This document shows positions 47,743 to 59,900 of a DNA stretch of 64,000 bases, in pieces. This DNA is from Endotrypanum monterogeii (Eukaryota; Euglenozoa; Kinetoplastea; Trypanosomatida; Trypanosomatidae). Both the position numbers and the translations under genes were made by a program. Location: the NCBI GenBank assembly GCA_000333855.2, contig CM007346.1:295249-359248 (forward strand). Reading direction: 5' to 3'. Positions within the stretch are counted from its first letter, which is position 1. The number at the start of each line of letters is the position of its first letter. The notes beneath the pieces are model-generated. The model ran no database searches, was not told where the DNA came from, and saw only the letters and a program-made list of their open reading frames with translations.

Positions 47743-47743
<1 letters not shown>

Positions 47744-47788
47744 TAGTCGTACGAACGTAACGTGTACGTGTAGGTTAGGTTGGTTCGG

Positions 47789-47808
47789 NNNNNNNNNNNN
47801 NNNNNNNN
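47789..47808. other. Assembly gap (20 N)
   Basis: Twenty undetermined bases lie between two TA tracts. Unlike the gap at 8276, the two flanks are not copies of each other, so real sequence may be missing here. The TEP1-like leader and splice site may be affected. Confidence 0.98.
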
Positions 47809-47862
47809 GTCCGCCCTCCCTCCCTTACCTACCTACGACACACACAACAAACAACACACACT

Positions 47863-47874
47863 AATATATATATA

Positions 47875-47925
<51 letters not shown>

Positions 47926-47931
47926 CTTGCG
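47863..47931. repeat. (TA)n microsatellite right of the gap
   Basis: A TA tract with few interruptions lies about 50 bases upstream of the TEP1-like start, within the expected 5' UTR. Confidence 0.9.
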
Positions 47932-47978
47932 GCCAAAAGTGCTGATTGGGTGTGGTCGTCGTAGAGAGAGACATCGCA

Positions 47979-50900
47979 ATGGAGTATTTCTACCGGTCGC
48001 GCGCAGCGGAGCTCACGTTCCTCAAAACGGAGCTGGTTGACTTGGTGTCGTCTTGCTTGATGCGGGAGCCACCCTTCGAGGCGAAGTTGCCTGGGAAAAC
48101 TCCCGCAGCAACTGAACCCGCCGCGGGCGACTCGGGGGCGGAGGAAGAGGTGAATGCGCCGGTACCAGGGACACCCCTGCTATCCCCGGACAGTGGTGTC
48201 GCAACGGTATCGCAAATACGCGAGCTTGTTCATCTTATTTCTCGCCAAGATGGTGAGTTCGTGCTGAAGCTGGCTCTCTACGCCCGCCACGAGCTGCACT
48301 TGCGCCGCTCACCGAGCTTCCTCGTTGCACTCTGCGCCCGTGAGCCTAAATGCCTTCCGTTTTTGTACCCGTACATGGAGAAGATCATTGTGTTGCCCTC
48401 GGACTGGTTGGCGGTGGCCAATTTTTCATATTTCTATGACTGCGACGCTGCTCACGACTACGCAGGAATCCTCACGTACCCGCCGAGGGCTCAGGAGGAT
48501 GTTCAAGCGACTGGGCATGAAGTTGTACATTATCGACATCGTTTCTCGACTAACCCCACTGTCCCCGGTCGACGGGGTCGTTACTCCACTCGCTCGCCAA
48601 GCTCTACTAGCAGGCGCAGCCTCGCTCTTTCAGGTGTTGAATCACGCAGCGATACGAGGAACTTGCCAGGCGCAAGCACCCAAGCCACTCGGGCGAAGGC
48701 GGGGGCGAGTGCTAGCTGTAGTCAAAAGGACAACCCCCCCGACCCGAGGCGGTCGCACCTCCCCGCTGCACTTCGCGCGGCACTCGTGAAGTTGTTCGCG
48801 AAGTTTTCTATGTTTTCTATGGCCAAGTATGACAACGAAGCGGCAGAGCGCCGCGCTAGGCGTCGTCAGGTTCGGCGCCATCGCAGTGCCCTGACTTCGC
48901 TAAAGGGGGGTGCCGAAGATGAGTCGAGTAGCGAAGACGCCCCGCCGGAGACATCACCGCGTTTCGCGCGCCCGAAAACTTTTACCTTTAAGCAGCTTAT
49001 CCGTATGTTGCACATCACTGAGCCAGCGTACATTGTGTGCTGCCTGTTGGGCAAGCGCTATCCAGCGAGCGAAGTAGATTTTCGATCTATGCGACTCCAT
49101 CTCACGGATCCCACATGGAAGATGCCTGCGCCTGTGAAAAGTTGCACCACATCTTCAGTAAAGGAGGGGAAACTCTCTGCGGAGGGCACCGGTGTCCGTG
49201 CTTTTAACAACACTAGCTGCGCTGAAGACGAGGACAACATCAAAGTTCATGAAGAGAACGTGGAGCTTCCTTGTTGTGTGTTTGACGCGCGCCGCGCTGG
49301 GCAGCGCATGCGTCTTCCCGTGCCAGAGACATGGGAGACTCAGCTCTCCCAAGAAGGCAACAAAGGCTGTGTCTGGGATGCGCTGATTTCCGCGGAGGCT
49401 GTGCCGTACATGGCTCTTTTGCGCAACTTACGTAACATCCTCACACGTCTCTGTTCGGCCAAAACACACCAGCTCATTTTAAAAAAGTTGGTGGATGAGC
49501 AGCAGGTTGCTGCAAGTCGACAGATGCCTTATCGTTTTTATAGTGCTTATCTGGCTGTGCAGGAGATCAAAACATCGATAACATTTCTCGACACGCTTCG
49601 TGCTATGCCTCGAGAGGCGCGCGCTGCGAAAGAAAGAGTGGTTTCCACTCGGCGTTGCGGTGGGCATGAGGAAGACAGACCCACCACTGTACCGAAATCG
49701 GCGGCGGAGCCGAGTCGCAAAGTTTTGGAGAATACAGCGAAGAGTTTCGAGCGTCCGATGGTGTCACGTGGGTTTTTACATCGGTACGTGACACAGTACT
49801 GTACCGCGCTCGACTTCGCAGTGAATGCGTCTGCGCGGCTTAACGTAATTCCAATGAAAGGGGTTACTATCGTTATCGTCTGCATCACCTCTGCCCTGTT
49901 CGAGCCCATGTCTGCGATGGGCGCCTCCACGGCAGCGCCGGCGTCGATTCAGCGTAAAGTCGATGTCGCTGCGCTGCTGGTGGCCATGTTAATGCGCAGC
50001 TGCGAGCAGTGTGTTGTCCTACTATACTGCTACGACGAGTTCGTAGTATTTCATGAAAGAGACCCTGGTGGGGCTTGGTCGAGTAAGAAAGGGGCGGGTG
50101 GGGATGACGGCGCTAGCTCCAGTAGCTGGGAGACCGACAGTAGCACCTCCACTCGACGCAGCGAAGCCAATTATGATGGTGTAGAAGGTGCTGACTCAAG
50201 GGCTTCGTTCGATCCTGTTCGCGGAGGGAGCTCCACAGCCCCACAGGAAGCGGCACCACGGATCCTGGGCCTCGTTGGCGCCCTCACCGCGCGTTGCTCC
50301 TTGCTACTCGAGCGAAAGCGCCAGGAGGTCGGTGTCGATCTGGTTTCGACTTCGTTTGCCATGTTCGCTGATAAAGCCGGTGCGCACTTCCCGTATGCGT
50401 TTCTCGACGAGGTGATAGAGCGCAACATGCGGGTTGAGTCTTTTTTCGTGCTTGATGAGGGTGTACATCGCACCTATTCCAATATGAATCGCAACGCCCC
50501 TGCTTTCGGCGACCTGCCGGTGTACCTCTCGCGGATGAGGCGTAAATGCAGCCCTGACATGGTGTACGTCGGAGTGAACCTCAAGGCCTCGAGCCCTCCT
50601 GCAGCGAAGAGGACCGAACATGTGTCAGGGACGGTGACCGGTTCGGTTACCGCATCAGCTGGTGGTACACCAGCGCCGAGGAGCGCCGCCGCTCTTGTTT
50701 TTGAGAAGGAAGAGGTGCGATTGCGCTTCAGCCATCATAATGACATTCTTATTACAGGCTTTAGCGACTCGATCTTGCGCCTCGTGGCAGAGCGCACGCA
50801 CGGTGGCTCACTCGCAGTGATTGAGCGATCAGGTGAGACGTACCACGTGTCTCGCTTCTCTCTGCGCGCCTCTCAGGCGGTCTGGGCGGAGCGCGCCAGG

Positions 50901-53900
50901 GCACTGAAGGTTGTGGCGTCGTTCCGTGAGATTCAGAAGCCACACATCGGTGGCGGCGGGGCACCAGCGGAGCCTCCTACGACAGATCCGTCGCCAATCA
51001 ACGACGATACGACATTGCGCGCGCTCTCGGGGACCTCCTGGGCTGCGAATGTTCAGGACTCCTCGCTCCCGTGTACGAGGCCTTCACCGGCGGCGGCATC
51101 GATGACCGCGCATGCAGCTGTGTTGCCGTCTTTCGACGCAGAGGGAAAGGCTGTCTTGGTCACAAGGTGGGACTCGGGTCGTCGATTTGGCAGCAGTGAG
51201 CTGCGTCTACAGTGGCTATTGAGTGGCAACGCTTCTCTGACGTCGGTGCCCTCCGCCCCTGGCAACTCGTTGGCGTACAATGCCGGAACCGAGTCCGAAC
51301 ACTGCGCTACACTGCCCAGCATACATCGACTACTCGCCAAGCCCTCGCTCTCCGAAACCGAAGTAGCGATGGAGACGACCACCTTCAGCGGCGCGAGAAA
51401 CCGCCATGGTGATGCGGTCAGCTCATCGCGCGATTTGGATGGCGCCGAAGTCAGCAGGGGCGAGCCTGCATGGCTCACTGCAGAGGGGAAACATGTGTCA
51501 CCTATCTTTCATCCCCAGCCGTTTATTTCTATTGTAAAGCTTCTCTCCATGTCGTCGAGCAGGCACGAAGACAGCGTGACGGGGTCTGCCACCAGTGATG
51601 CTACGTCAGTTGCGGACCGTCGCAAAGCAGGGAGGGTCGGTGAAACACGTGAGAGAGTGCGAGTGACGCAGCTTGGTCAGACGGGGTTGTCCCGTTCTGC
51701 TGCGGTCGATGTCACTGGAGGTGGGGGTACGGTGGGCGCTGTGCCCACGATGTCAAAACCCAACGAGATTCCCAAAGGCAAAACATGTGTCACCCGACAC
51801 CGTTCACGTGATTCCCCCCGACGTTTGTCGCCTGCCGCGTCTGCGGTGCCTCGTCGCCTCATCACCCCCCACCGTGTGTGTCGTTTTTTTATCTCTAGTA
51901 CCTTTCTGGACATGAACAACGAGCGCAACGCCATCACGCTCGATATCTTTCCCCGACTACGGCGGTGGGCTGCTGACGCGGGATTGAAAGTCACTCTGCT
52001 GGAGGTGGATCTGCGCTGGGGTATTCCCGCCCTTGCCACACGGCGAAACCTCTCCACCTCTGTGTGCCTGAACGAGGTATCGCGGTGCAGTCCATTCTTC
52101 TTGGGCGTGCTCGGCGAGCGCTACGGATCCAGCCCGTCGACGCCGCTACAGCTTGTGGTTGATGAGGATGTCGATGCGGAAGACTATGCCTGGATGCAGC
52201 AGCTTTCTGACCCAAACGTCTCGGTGACGGAGCTGGAGATGCGCCACGCGGTGTACAATGCGAGGCGCCGCATTGGTAGACCCGAAGCTCCGTCATCCGT
52301 CCTCTTTTTCACTCGAGATTCGCCACACCTTTTATCTACCTTTGCTCCGACAGAGGCGTCATATCGTGCCGTCTATGAGGCTGAGTCGGCGACCGCTGCT
52401 AATGCAGTTGCTCGCCTCAAGCAGCGACTCAAGGACAGTGGATGCACACTTATTCCTTACCAGGCAGAGTACATCCGTCCATCCAAGCCTCTCCTATCGG
52501 GCACGAGTGGGTGTAACAGCGGAGGGAACGCTGAATATGCTCCCCTGCCCAGCAGCACTAGCGCGATGAAGAGGGACGACCTCGGTAAGTGGGCAGTGCG
52601 AAGCCGCCACGGCTTCGGCGGCGGTACGGAAGAATTCTCAACTCTCACTGGAGATCCTGTCAAGGGTTCTAGCGCAGTAGAGTCCGACTCGCTGTGGTCA
52701 CTCGTCAGGTCTCGCATCACCGCCTCTGAGGAGCCCAGGAAGCTGACCTCGAAGGACGTGGCCATCGATATGGTGGATTTCTCCAACAAAGTTTTTCATG
52801 CGTTGCAAGAGGTCATCTGCCGCGTATGTGGGGTATCTCCGGTACATGACGACGAGGAGGAGGAGAAACTACAGCCGCAGCTGCATGCTGCGGCGCGCAT
52901 TGCCGACTCTCCCAAGCTGGGTGCAACCACGGAGGCACGTGAGGGTGCGGGAGCTTCAAAGAGGACAAGACCATCCTCCAATGAGGCAGCGGAAGCTGGC
53001 GCCCCTGATGAGCATGAGATGCTCCTGCTTGCTCAGAGTGAGTTTGCACGCAAGCTAAGCAATTTGTATGCTGCGCCGCGTTGCCTCCTAGAACAGCTCT
53101 CCAACTTCGCATTAAGTGGCAGCCTGGGATGTGCGAACGGCAATGATATGTCAAACGAGACCGGCGTGGGAATGCAGAAGGTAGCTTCGAAGCACGGAAC
53201 CAAACCACAGGGCCACGCGAATCCTCTCCCCTCATCCGAAGACGCTCTTAATAGTGAATTAGTCGACGGCTCCGAGCCGCTTCTCCGCAAGCAGTGTGTA
53301 CTGAACAATAGGGAGCGTGGGAGGGGCGGCAGTACGGAAACATGGAGGTCGCCTGTCACCTGCGGAGTGGCGGGAGGGGCCGTCGCTGGCTCCATTCTAC
53401 TACTGGAGGGCTGTGATGGAGACGGGAAGTCGTCGGCGCTGGCGGCCTTGACGGTGCGGGTTCTGGAGCCGATGGGTAAGACCTCTGAGCGTGAGGGCAC
53501 CCCGAGATTTTTATTCTACTCTACGCAGGCAGAGGACGACTCAGTGCGCCGTCTTCTTCTGTTTCTCGCCAAGTCGTTCCAGGTGTTCTTCCAATTGTTT
53601 GAGGAGGTTTCTGTGAGCGACACAGACTCAGTCGATGACCTCATCCTGGTATTGCATCAAATATACGACGCGATTGAACGCCGTTCCGAGACCGCCCGCC
53701 GCGAGTCTGCAGGGGTCGCAGGAAATCGGAGCGCTGCCGGTCGATCCGAGGCGGTGGTGGCTCACAGAGCTCTTGTGGTTATGCTGGACGGCCTCGACAA
53801 GTCATCGGAGGCGACGATGATTGTGAGCCTGCTGGGAATGATTCTACATCCACTGGCTACGCGGCACATCCGCTTTATGCTGTCGGCGTGCCCGCGGTCG

Positions 53901-56900
53901 TCGCTGGCCCGCGCGGTGCGCGCCCGCACTGAAGTCGTCTACGTTCTGGAGATACCTCTTTTGACCGAGTCTGAGCGTGCCGCGTTAGTACGTCAGCACC
54001 TCGCCAGCTACGGCAAGCTCCTGGAGGAATCATTCACGGCAGACGAATTGAAGTACCTCCTCCGCAAAAGCGACTCCTGTCGGCCCAGCTACCTCATCTC
54101 CGCGATTACGCACCTTCGTCTCTTCAGTAATTTCGATACCCTCCGCGAGGATATTCGTGCACTCCCCGCATCGCGCCCTGCTCTCCACGTGCAGCTGCTT
54201 CACCACTTGCAGTCTCTCTTCGACCCGAGCACATGCCGCCTCGTGCTCAGCATTCTCGTCTTGCGACACCCCGTTGGTGGGGTGCTGGAGTTTAACCTTT
54301 ACCGCCTTGTATCAGATGTCGCCGCGGCGTCGCGGCTGGTGACGTTGCTGCGTGGTATTTGCGTGGAATCCCATCATGGTCGTTTGATTATCAAGTCGTC
54401 CACTTTTTTCGACGCCATTGCTTGCGCGTGCTTTCGTTTTGCCTCCGATTATCAGTTCGCACAAGAGAGTGTTCTTCTCGCGGAGCTGTGCTACCAGGCC
54501 ATCGACGTTTCCCTCGAGGAGCGGGAAGTGCGGGATGGCCTGCGCCGGGTCACAGAGTCGATTCAGCGCAGCGCGGCGAGCCCGCTTGTCCAGCGCGTGT
54601 TTGTACCAGAGCGCTACGCACCGCGTGAACTGCTGGGCGTTCTCCAAGGGTCGATACAGGCCGGCCGACTTGACGTGACGGCCGCACTGGTGTGTTACAT
54701 GCCCTTTTTGGAGTGCCTCCTCGTGAATCGTCGGATGCTTTCGCAGCTGGTTGGCTTGCTTTCTTCAATCCTGAGCGCGATGTCGACCGCTTCGTCTTTG
54801 GCCCTTGACGCTTCGTCTAGTGAGGCGATGGATCGAACAGAGGACGACGGCGGCACCGCCTCTGCTGCCGCAGAGGACATTTGCAGCGTTCATACATTTT
54901 CCAGCTACCGTGCTCTGGCGCTGCAGTGGAGGCACTATCGAAGGGAGGCTCGGTGTCTTGGTGATGTACTGGCATTCTTGCAGAAGCATTACCACGTGCT
55001 GCTACGGCAGCCTCTGCTGCTGCGCCAGTGCGTATGGAACACGGTCGGACCAGCGGTGTGCATCAGCGCCTACGACGCGGCGTCGACTGAGCGCCTACAA
55101 CATGCATTGCAGCACACGAGAGCAAGTGGCGGCATCCCCGTCCAGAAAACGCATGCGGAAGCTCGAGGTAAACGGCAGCGTCCGGAGGACCCAACACCTC
55201 AAAGCTCTCCAGCACCACTTCCCAACGCGCTGGCTCCCTCGATACTTTCCATGATGTGGGTGCGCTGGATCAATGCGCAAGAGCACGGTGGCGAGGGTCG
55301 CATGATGCTCACCGTTGCCTCTCCACGATCTATTCGGTCCATGGCCATGAGCCCAGATGGAACGGAGGTGGCTCTCGGCGGTGACGATGGCATTCTGCGC
55401 CGCGTTCCGATCGACGAGGAGGATCCGCAACAACAGCCGGTTCACCTGGGATCCACTGAGGCGGATAATGGGGGTGGTGCAGGCTGCGCGGGGCGGTGCC
55501 GCGCAGCATCGACCCTGCGGCATGAGTCCGCCGTCACCGCTGTGATTTATGTGGCTTCCTGCACTGCCCGTGGGCTGACAGCGGGTACCAACAGCACAGG
55601 CACGTCGGTTGCGCTCTCTGCGTCTACTGGCGCCGTTGGGCTACTTGTGTCAGGGTGTGCCCGTGGTTTTGTGTATATTTGGCGTCTTGGAGATAACACT
55701 CTTTTGCAACGCGGCGCTGGTCACCTGCGAGCCATCAGCGGGCTCGTGTCTCACCCGTTGGAGCCGAATGTGCTGTGTTCTTCTAGTCACGACTCTTACG
55801 TCATGTTCTGGGGAGTGGCGGGTGCGGAGGCCACGTCGAGGTTGTGTGGCGATATTCAGGCTGCATTGCACCTTCGCATGCCCAAGCATCCCGCGGGATC
55901 TGCAGAACGACTTCGGCAGGATCGCCTGCGCCGAAAGACGAGGGAAGGCCTCGCTGGCAAGCTGGATCTCCGCGGTGATGTGGCTGGAGCAGCCGCGGTG
56001 CGGCACGGTGCACATTCTTCGAGCACTCCCGCTCGGAGTAACCAGGTGCCATTTCCATTCACGCTCACGCCCTTTCATACGGAACGGCAGCATCACACTC
56101 CTGTTGCAGACATCGTTTTTCACCGCTCAGGCGACTTTTTCGCAAGTGGCAGTTGGGACGGCGTGCTCGTTCTGCATAACACTCGTGAACTGTGTACACC
56201 TTCCCCTGTGATTGCCCCAGAGATGAGAGTGCCATCTGAGCCACCCAAGCAACGCCCCTTTAAGGGTCGGCTGGCGCGCCGTTCTGGGCTGCACTGGAGG
56301 ACCCGGCACGGTCCAGAGTATCGTCAGGTCACATTCCGCTCAACAAAATTTGAGTTGGGCTCACCGGTTCGAGCGCTTTGTTTCTCCAATTCTCTTGTCG
56401 TCACCTGCATTGCCGGTTGCCACAACGGCGAGGTCGTCATTGTCGACTATGCGTCTGCCTCGGTGGTGGCGCGGTGGGGATCGCTACACTTTGCGCCTGT
56501 AACGCGCCTTAGCGCTTCGCTAGACGGCCGCTGCATGGCCTCGGCAGATGAGCACGGAGTTGTCCGCTTGACGCACACCGGTATAAGCGGAACAGTTTTT
56601 TCCACCATCAACGGCCATCATGGCGCGGTCACCGGCCTGTGCTTTCGCCCTCTGCGCGCCGGCCAGGATGCGGACGTCAGTGCCGGCACTGATACCTCGC
56701 AAGCACCTTCAGCTGTCCTGTTGACCGCCGGCGAGGATTGTACGCTACAGGCCTGGCGCGTGGACATGGGCGGCGACGGCGGTTGCAACACACAGTCACC
56801 CATGTCAAGGCACCGTTTACCTGTCGGACACTTCACAGCCGTCACCGCTGTGGCGTCATCGCTTGACGGTCACCTGCTTGTTACCGGCTCAGAGGACGGC

Positions 56901-59900
56901 ACGGCGATTGTGTATCGGATGCCGGAGGGAACGAAAGACGATGACATCACCTCTCATTGGGTACGTGGGGCTGCAGTGGGCGGAGGCGGCGCGGGTGCCT
57001 CAGAGTTGTCCAAATCCCACAGTTTGGGGAAGAGATTGAGCTATGCGCTCATGACTTCTGGATCCGGCGCCAAGACACAGGGATCACTAAAGCCTGCTTT
57101 CACGCTGAAGCATGGTGGATGTCGTATCACTCGCATATGTCTGGCGCTGCGTGACACTCGCATCGTCGTTGGTGTCGTCTTCGGTCTTGTGTACGTGTGG
57201 TCGTCGTCTCCGGGCCTTAACCAGGTGGAGGGCCGCCTGCTGCTCCGCGTTCGTGTGCCAGAACACGGTTTGTACCCCGTTGTCTCGCTGAGCATAGTAG
57301 AGCAATGTTGTTCTGGATGGGTAGCCAGTGATCGATGCCGGGGCCAGGCGCAAGAGGGCACTAACACACATATTCCACCTGGAGAAATGCTGACGTCAGC
57401 ACTCGGGAGGCCACTTTGGCCAGGCTACAGACACGTCAACGGCAGCGCAGCAGCTGCTGCCATCCTCACATCCCCGTCGACGGAGCAGGATAGCCGGAGT
57501 ACGGCAATGGTGACAGCTGTTTGCGCGAACGGGGATTTGGCCGTCTTTGAGATCCTTGACGATGCTGCATCACACTTCATGGCAGCTGACCAGGCACGTC
57601 GTCAGGAGCGCCGTGCGGCACACAGAAGCCGAGACTTTCCCCACGGTGTCGTTACACAGAACAGGAGTCTTTGCTCTGTAAGCAGCGAGAGCACCATAGG
57701 GAGTACGACGGCAGATGATGACACAGGTGCGGCGCCCCCAACCACCACGAGCGTCGGCAATGTCGAGTGCCACGAGATGGAGGGGGTGACAGAAACACAC
57801 ACTTCTGCCATTGAATCTCTAGCACCAATGACGGTCGTAGGATCTGCTTTGACTCAGGTGACAGAGTCGCAGTCTGTGCATGCAGCCACGAGTCCCGTTG
57901 CGCATGGTGGAGTCCGCGTTCTTGCTGTGGCGAGTGCGCCGTCGCTATCGAAGCGGGCGACGTCCAACGAGATTCTGCGCAGTCAGCGACATGCCCTCGA
58001 TCAACGTTCCCTGAAGCTTCAGCGCCTTCTGACTCGGTGCCGTGTGGCTGAGTTGGGGCTGCGAAGCAGTCATCAGTTGCGCTTGCATCGGTACCGATTC
58101 CAGTGGGAAAACGCTTCACATGCCGAGGAGATCACGGGCGTCGTGTGGCTCAGCGCGCGACACCTGCAGTGCGACCACCGAAAGGATGACCGTGTAGGTG
58201 CGTGTGATGCAATCTCGGCTGGCGCTGGAGAGGGTCAGCAGTTCAGGCTTGCGTTAGTTGTGGCGCAGAGACGGCTGTTCCTGCTATTGAGCAACGACTA
58301 CGAGGGTGTATTGAGTAGGCCTCTCACTGTGCGGGTCTCATCGTGCACTCCTCACAGAGCTGTTGTTCGAGAAAGTACTACCGGCGCGATGCCGGTGGGG
58401 GGAATCGTGACCAGGCCTCCGGTCTGGGACACCTTCAGCGATGGCACGAAGACCGAGAGTAGCGCAGCACCTCCAGTGTCCCCGGAGGTCGCGGCTGCAG
58501 AGGGGTGCGGGGTAGACCTTGATCACGTCCTCCGTGCAGGCGAGTACTTCACGTCTGCCAGTACAGCGATCGAAGTTGTACCAACGGCAGCGTCGCCAAG
58601 GCCAACTGAAGCCACGGAACTCTTTGCTGTTGCGGTCACTACTAGTCACGGTGAGGCTCTTGTTTTTCGGGTGGAGGTGCCGCAGTCTCGTGGAGGAATG
58701 GTCGGCGAAACTACTGTTGTGCCGACAGACAAAGTCACCGATGCTGGCAGAAGAGCACTCTCTGCCGTGTCACAGTGCCTGGATGTCAATCTTCTTCCGA
58801 AAACGAGCGTTACACTGTGTCAGCGATTGTGTTTTAGCCCTTCAACTTCCGACCAACCAACAGCAGGAGCAGCATCAGCAGCAGCGGGTACCAGAGTCGA
58901 GACCGACACCAACGGTGCAGCAATTCACCGAATCACAGCCGTTCCTCATGCAACAAGCGTCGAGCTCTGCACGCTGCCGCTCGCGTTGGGCTCTGTGCTT
59001 GATGCCAGCGCTGTGTCCCCTTTTTCGGCCTCATCTTGCGCGGAGGTGGGGGGAGTTGTGGTGATCGCAGGCTGCACCGACGGCTCGACACGGGTCTGGC
59101 TAGCATCGACTCTCCCACCACCGCCTCACTTGCACGGTGCGTCGGCAGACGGTGATGTGATGGATCATATAACCTCGAGCAGGCGATGTACTGGCAGGCT
59201 GAGCGACATTTCTATCGGGTGTTTTTTCTGCCGTAGCGGTGTCACTGCTGTCTCAGGTTTCTTAAAGCGCAGTGCTCAATATGCCTGTGGCAGTGGGTTT
59301 TTAGAAGAGGCGCTAGCTCTGCGCTGGGTCGTGGGCGATGCCCTCGGCAACGTGTACCAGCTTCAGCTTAAGCAAGATGCTCCTGGTGGTGTGGACGCCC
59401 TCTTGGGCACCCCACGCGAGATGCTGAGATTGGTTCCTGGTGGCGCCAGGAGCTCTAAGGAGGGCAATATCGAGGCACGACTAGCTCGGCTCGCAGCAGT
59501 TGACAGAAACACCAGCCCTTGGTCTCAGTCGCTCCAGGGGCTCCTCGGCATGATGAGCCACGCACCACTTCTTAAAGGAATGGAGACAATGTTAACACCC
59601 ACTCCAAGTGGTGACGCATATGAACCTGGTTTTGCCGCTGACACCACAAAAGCGGGAGAGGATGCCAGCACCCTAATGTGGCCTGGGTGGTCGTCGCGGA
59701 CGCCGGTGGAGTGGTTCACTCGGGTAGATGTCTCCTCATCGCTGCCCAGACTCCTGAGGCGGTCTGTCTCAGCGACCATTGACGGGACGGACCTAGTACC
59801 CGAACGCGGAGGTACAGGTGACAACGTGCGGTCGGCACTCTCGTCGTCTTCTCCTGGAACTGTAGAGCAAGAGGTCTCAGCCCCTGGAGAGGCTATGCAA

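Larger units (their letters stand above)
45840..47978. other. Intergenic spacer, 2.1 kb, with TA/CA/GT microsatellites and an assembly gap
   Basis: This is the 3' UTR of the 126-aa gene and the leader of the TEP1-like gene. It contains CA repeats at 46458-46484, GT repeats at 46961-46991, CA then TA repeats at 47657-47742, a 20-N gap at 47789-47808 and a second TA tract at about 47863-47931. A pyrimidine tract at 47812-47838 could direct trans-splicing for the gene at 47979, but the AG used is unclear. Frames here, such as 104 aa at 47122-47436, lack support. Confidence 0.6.
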
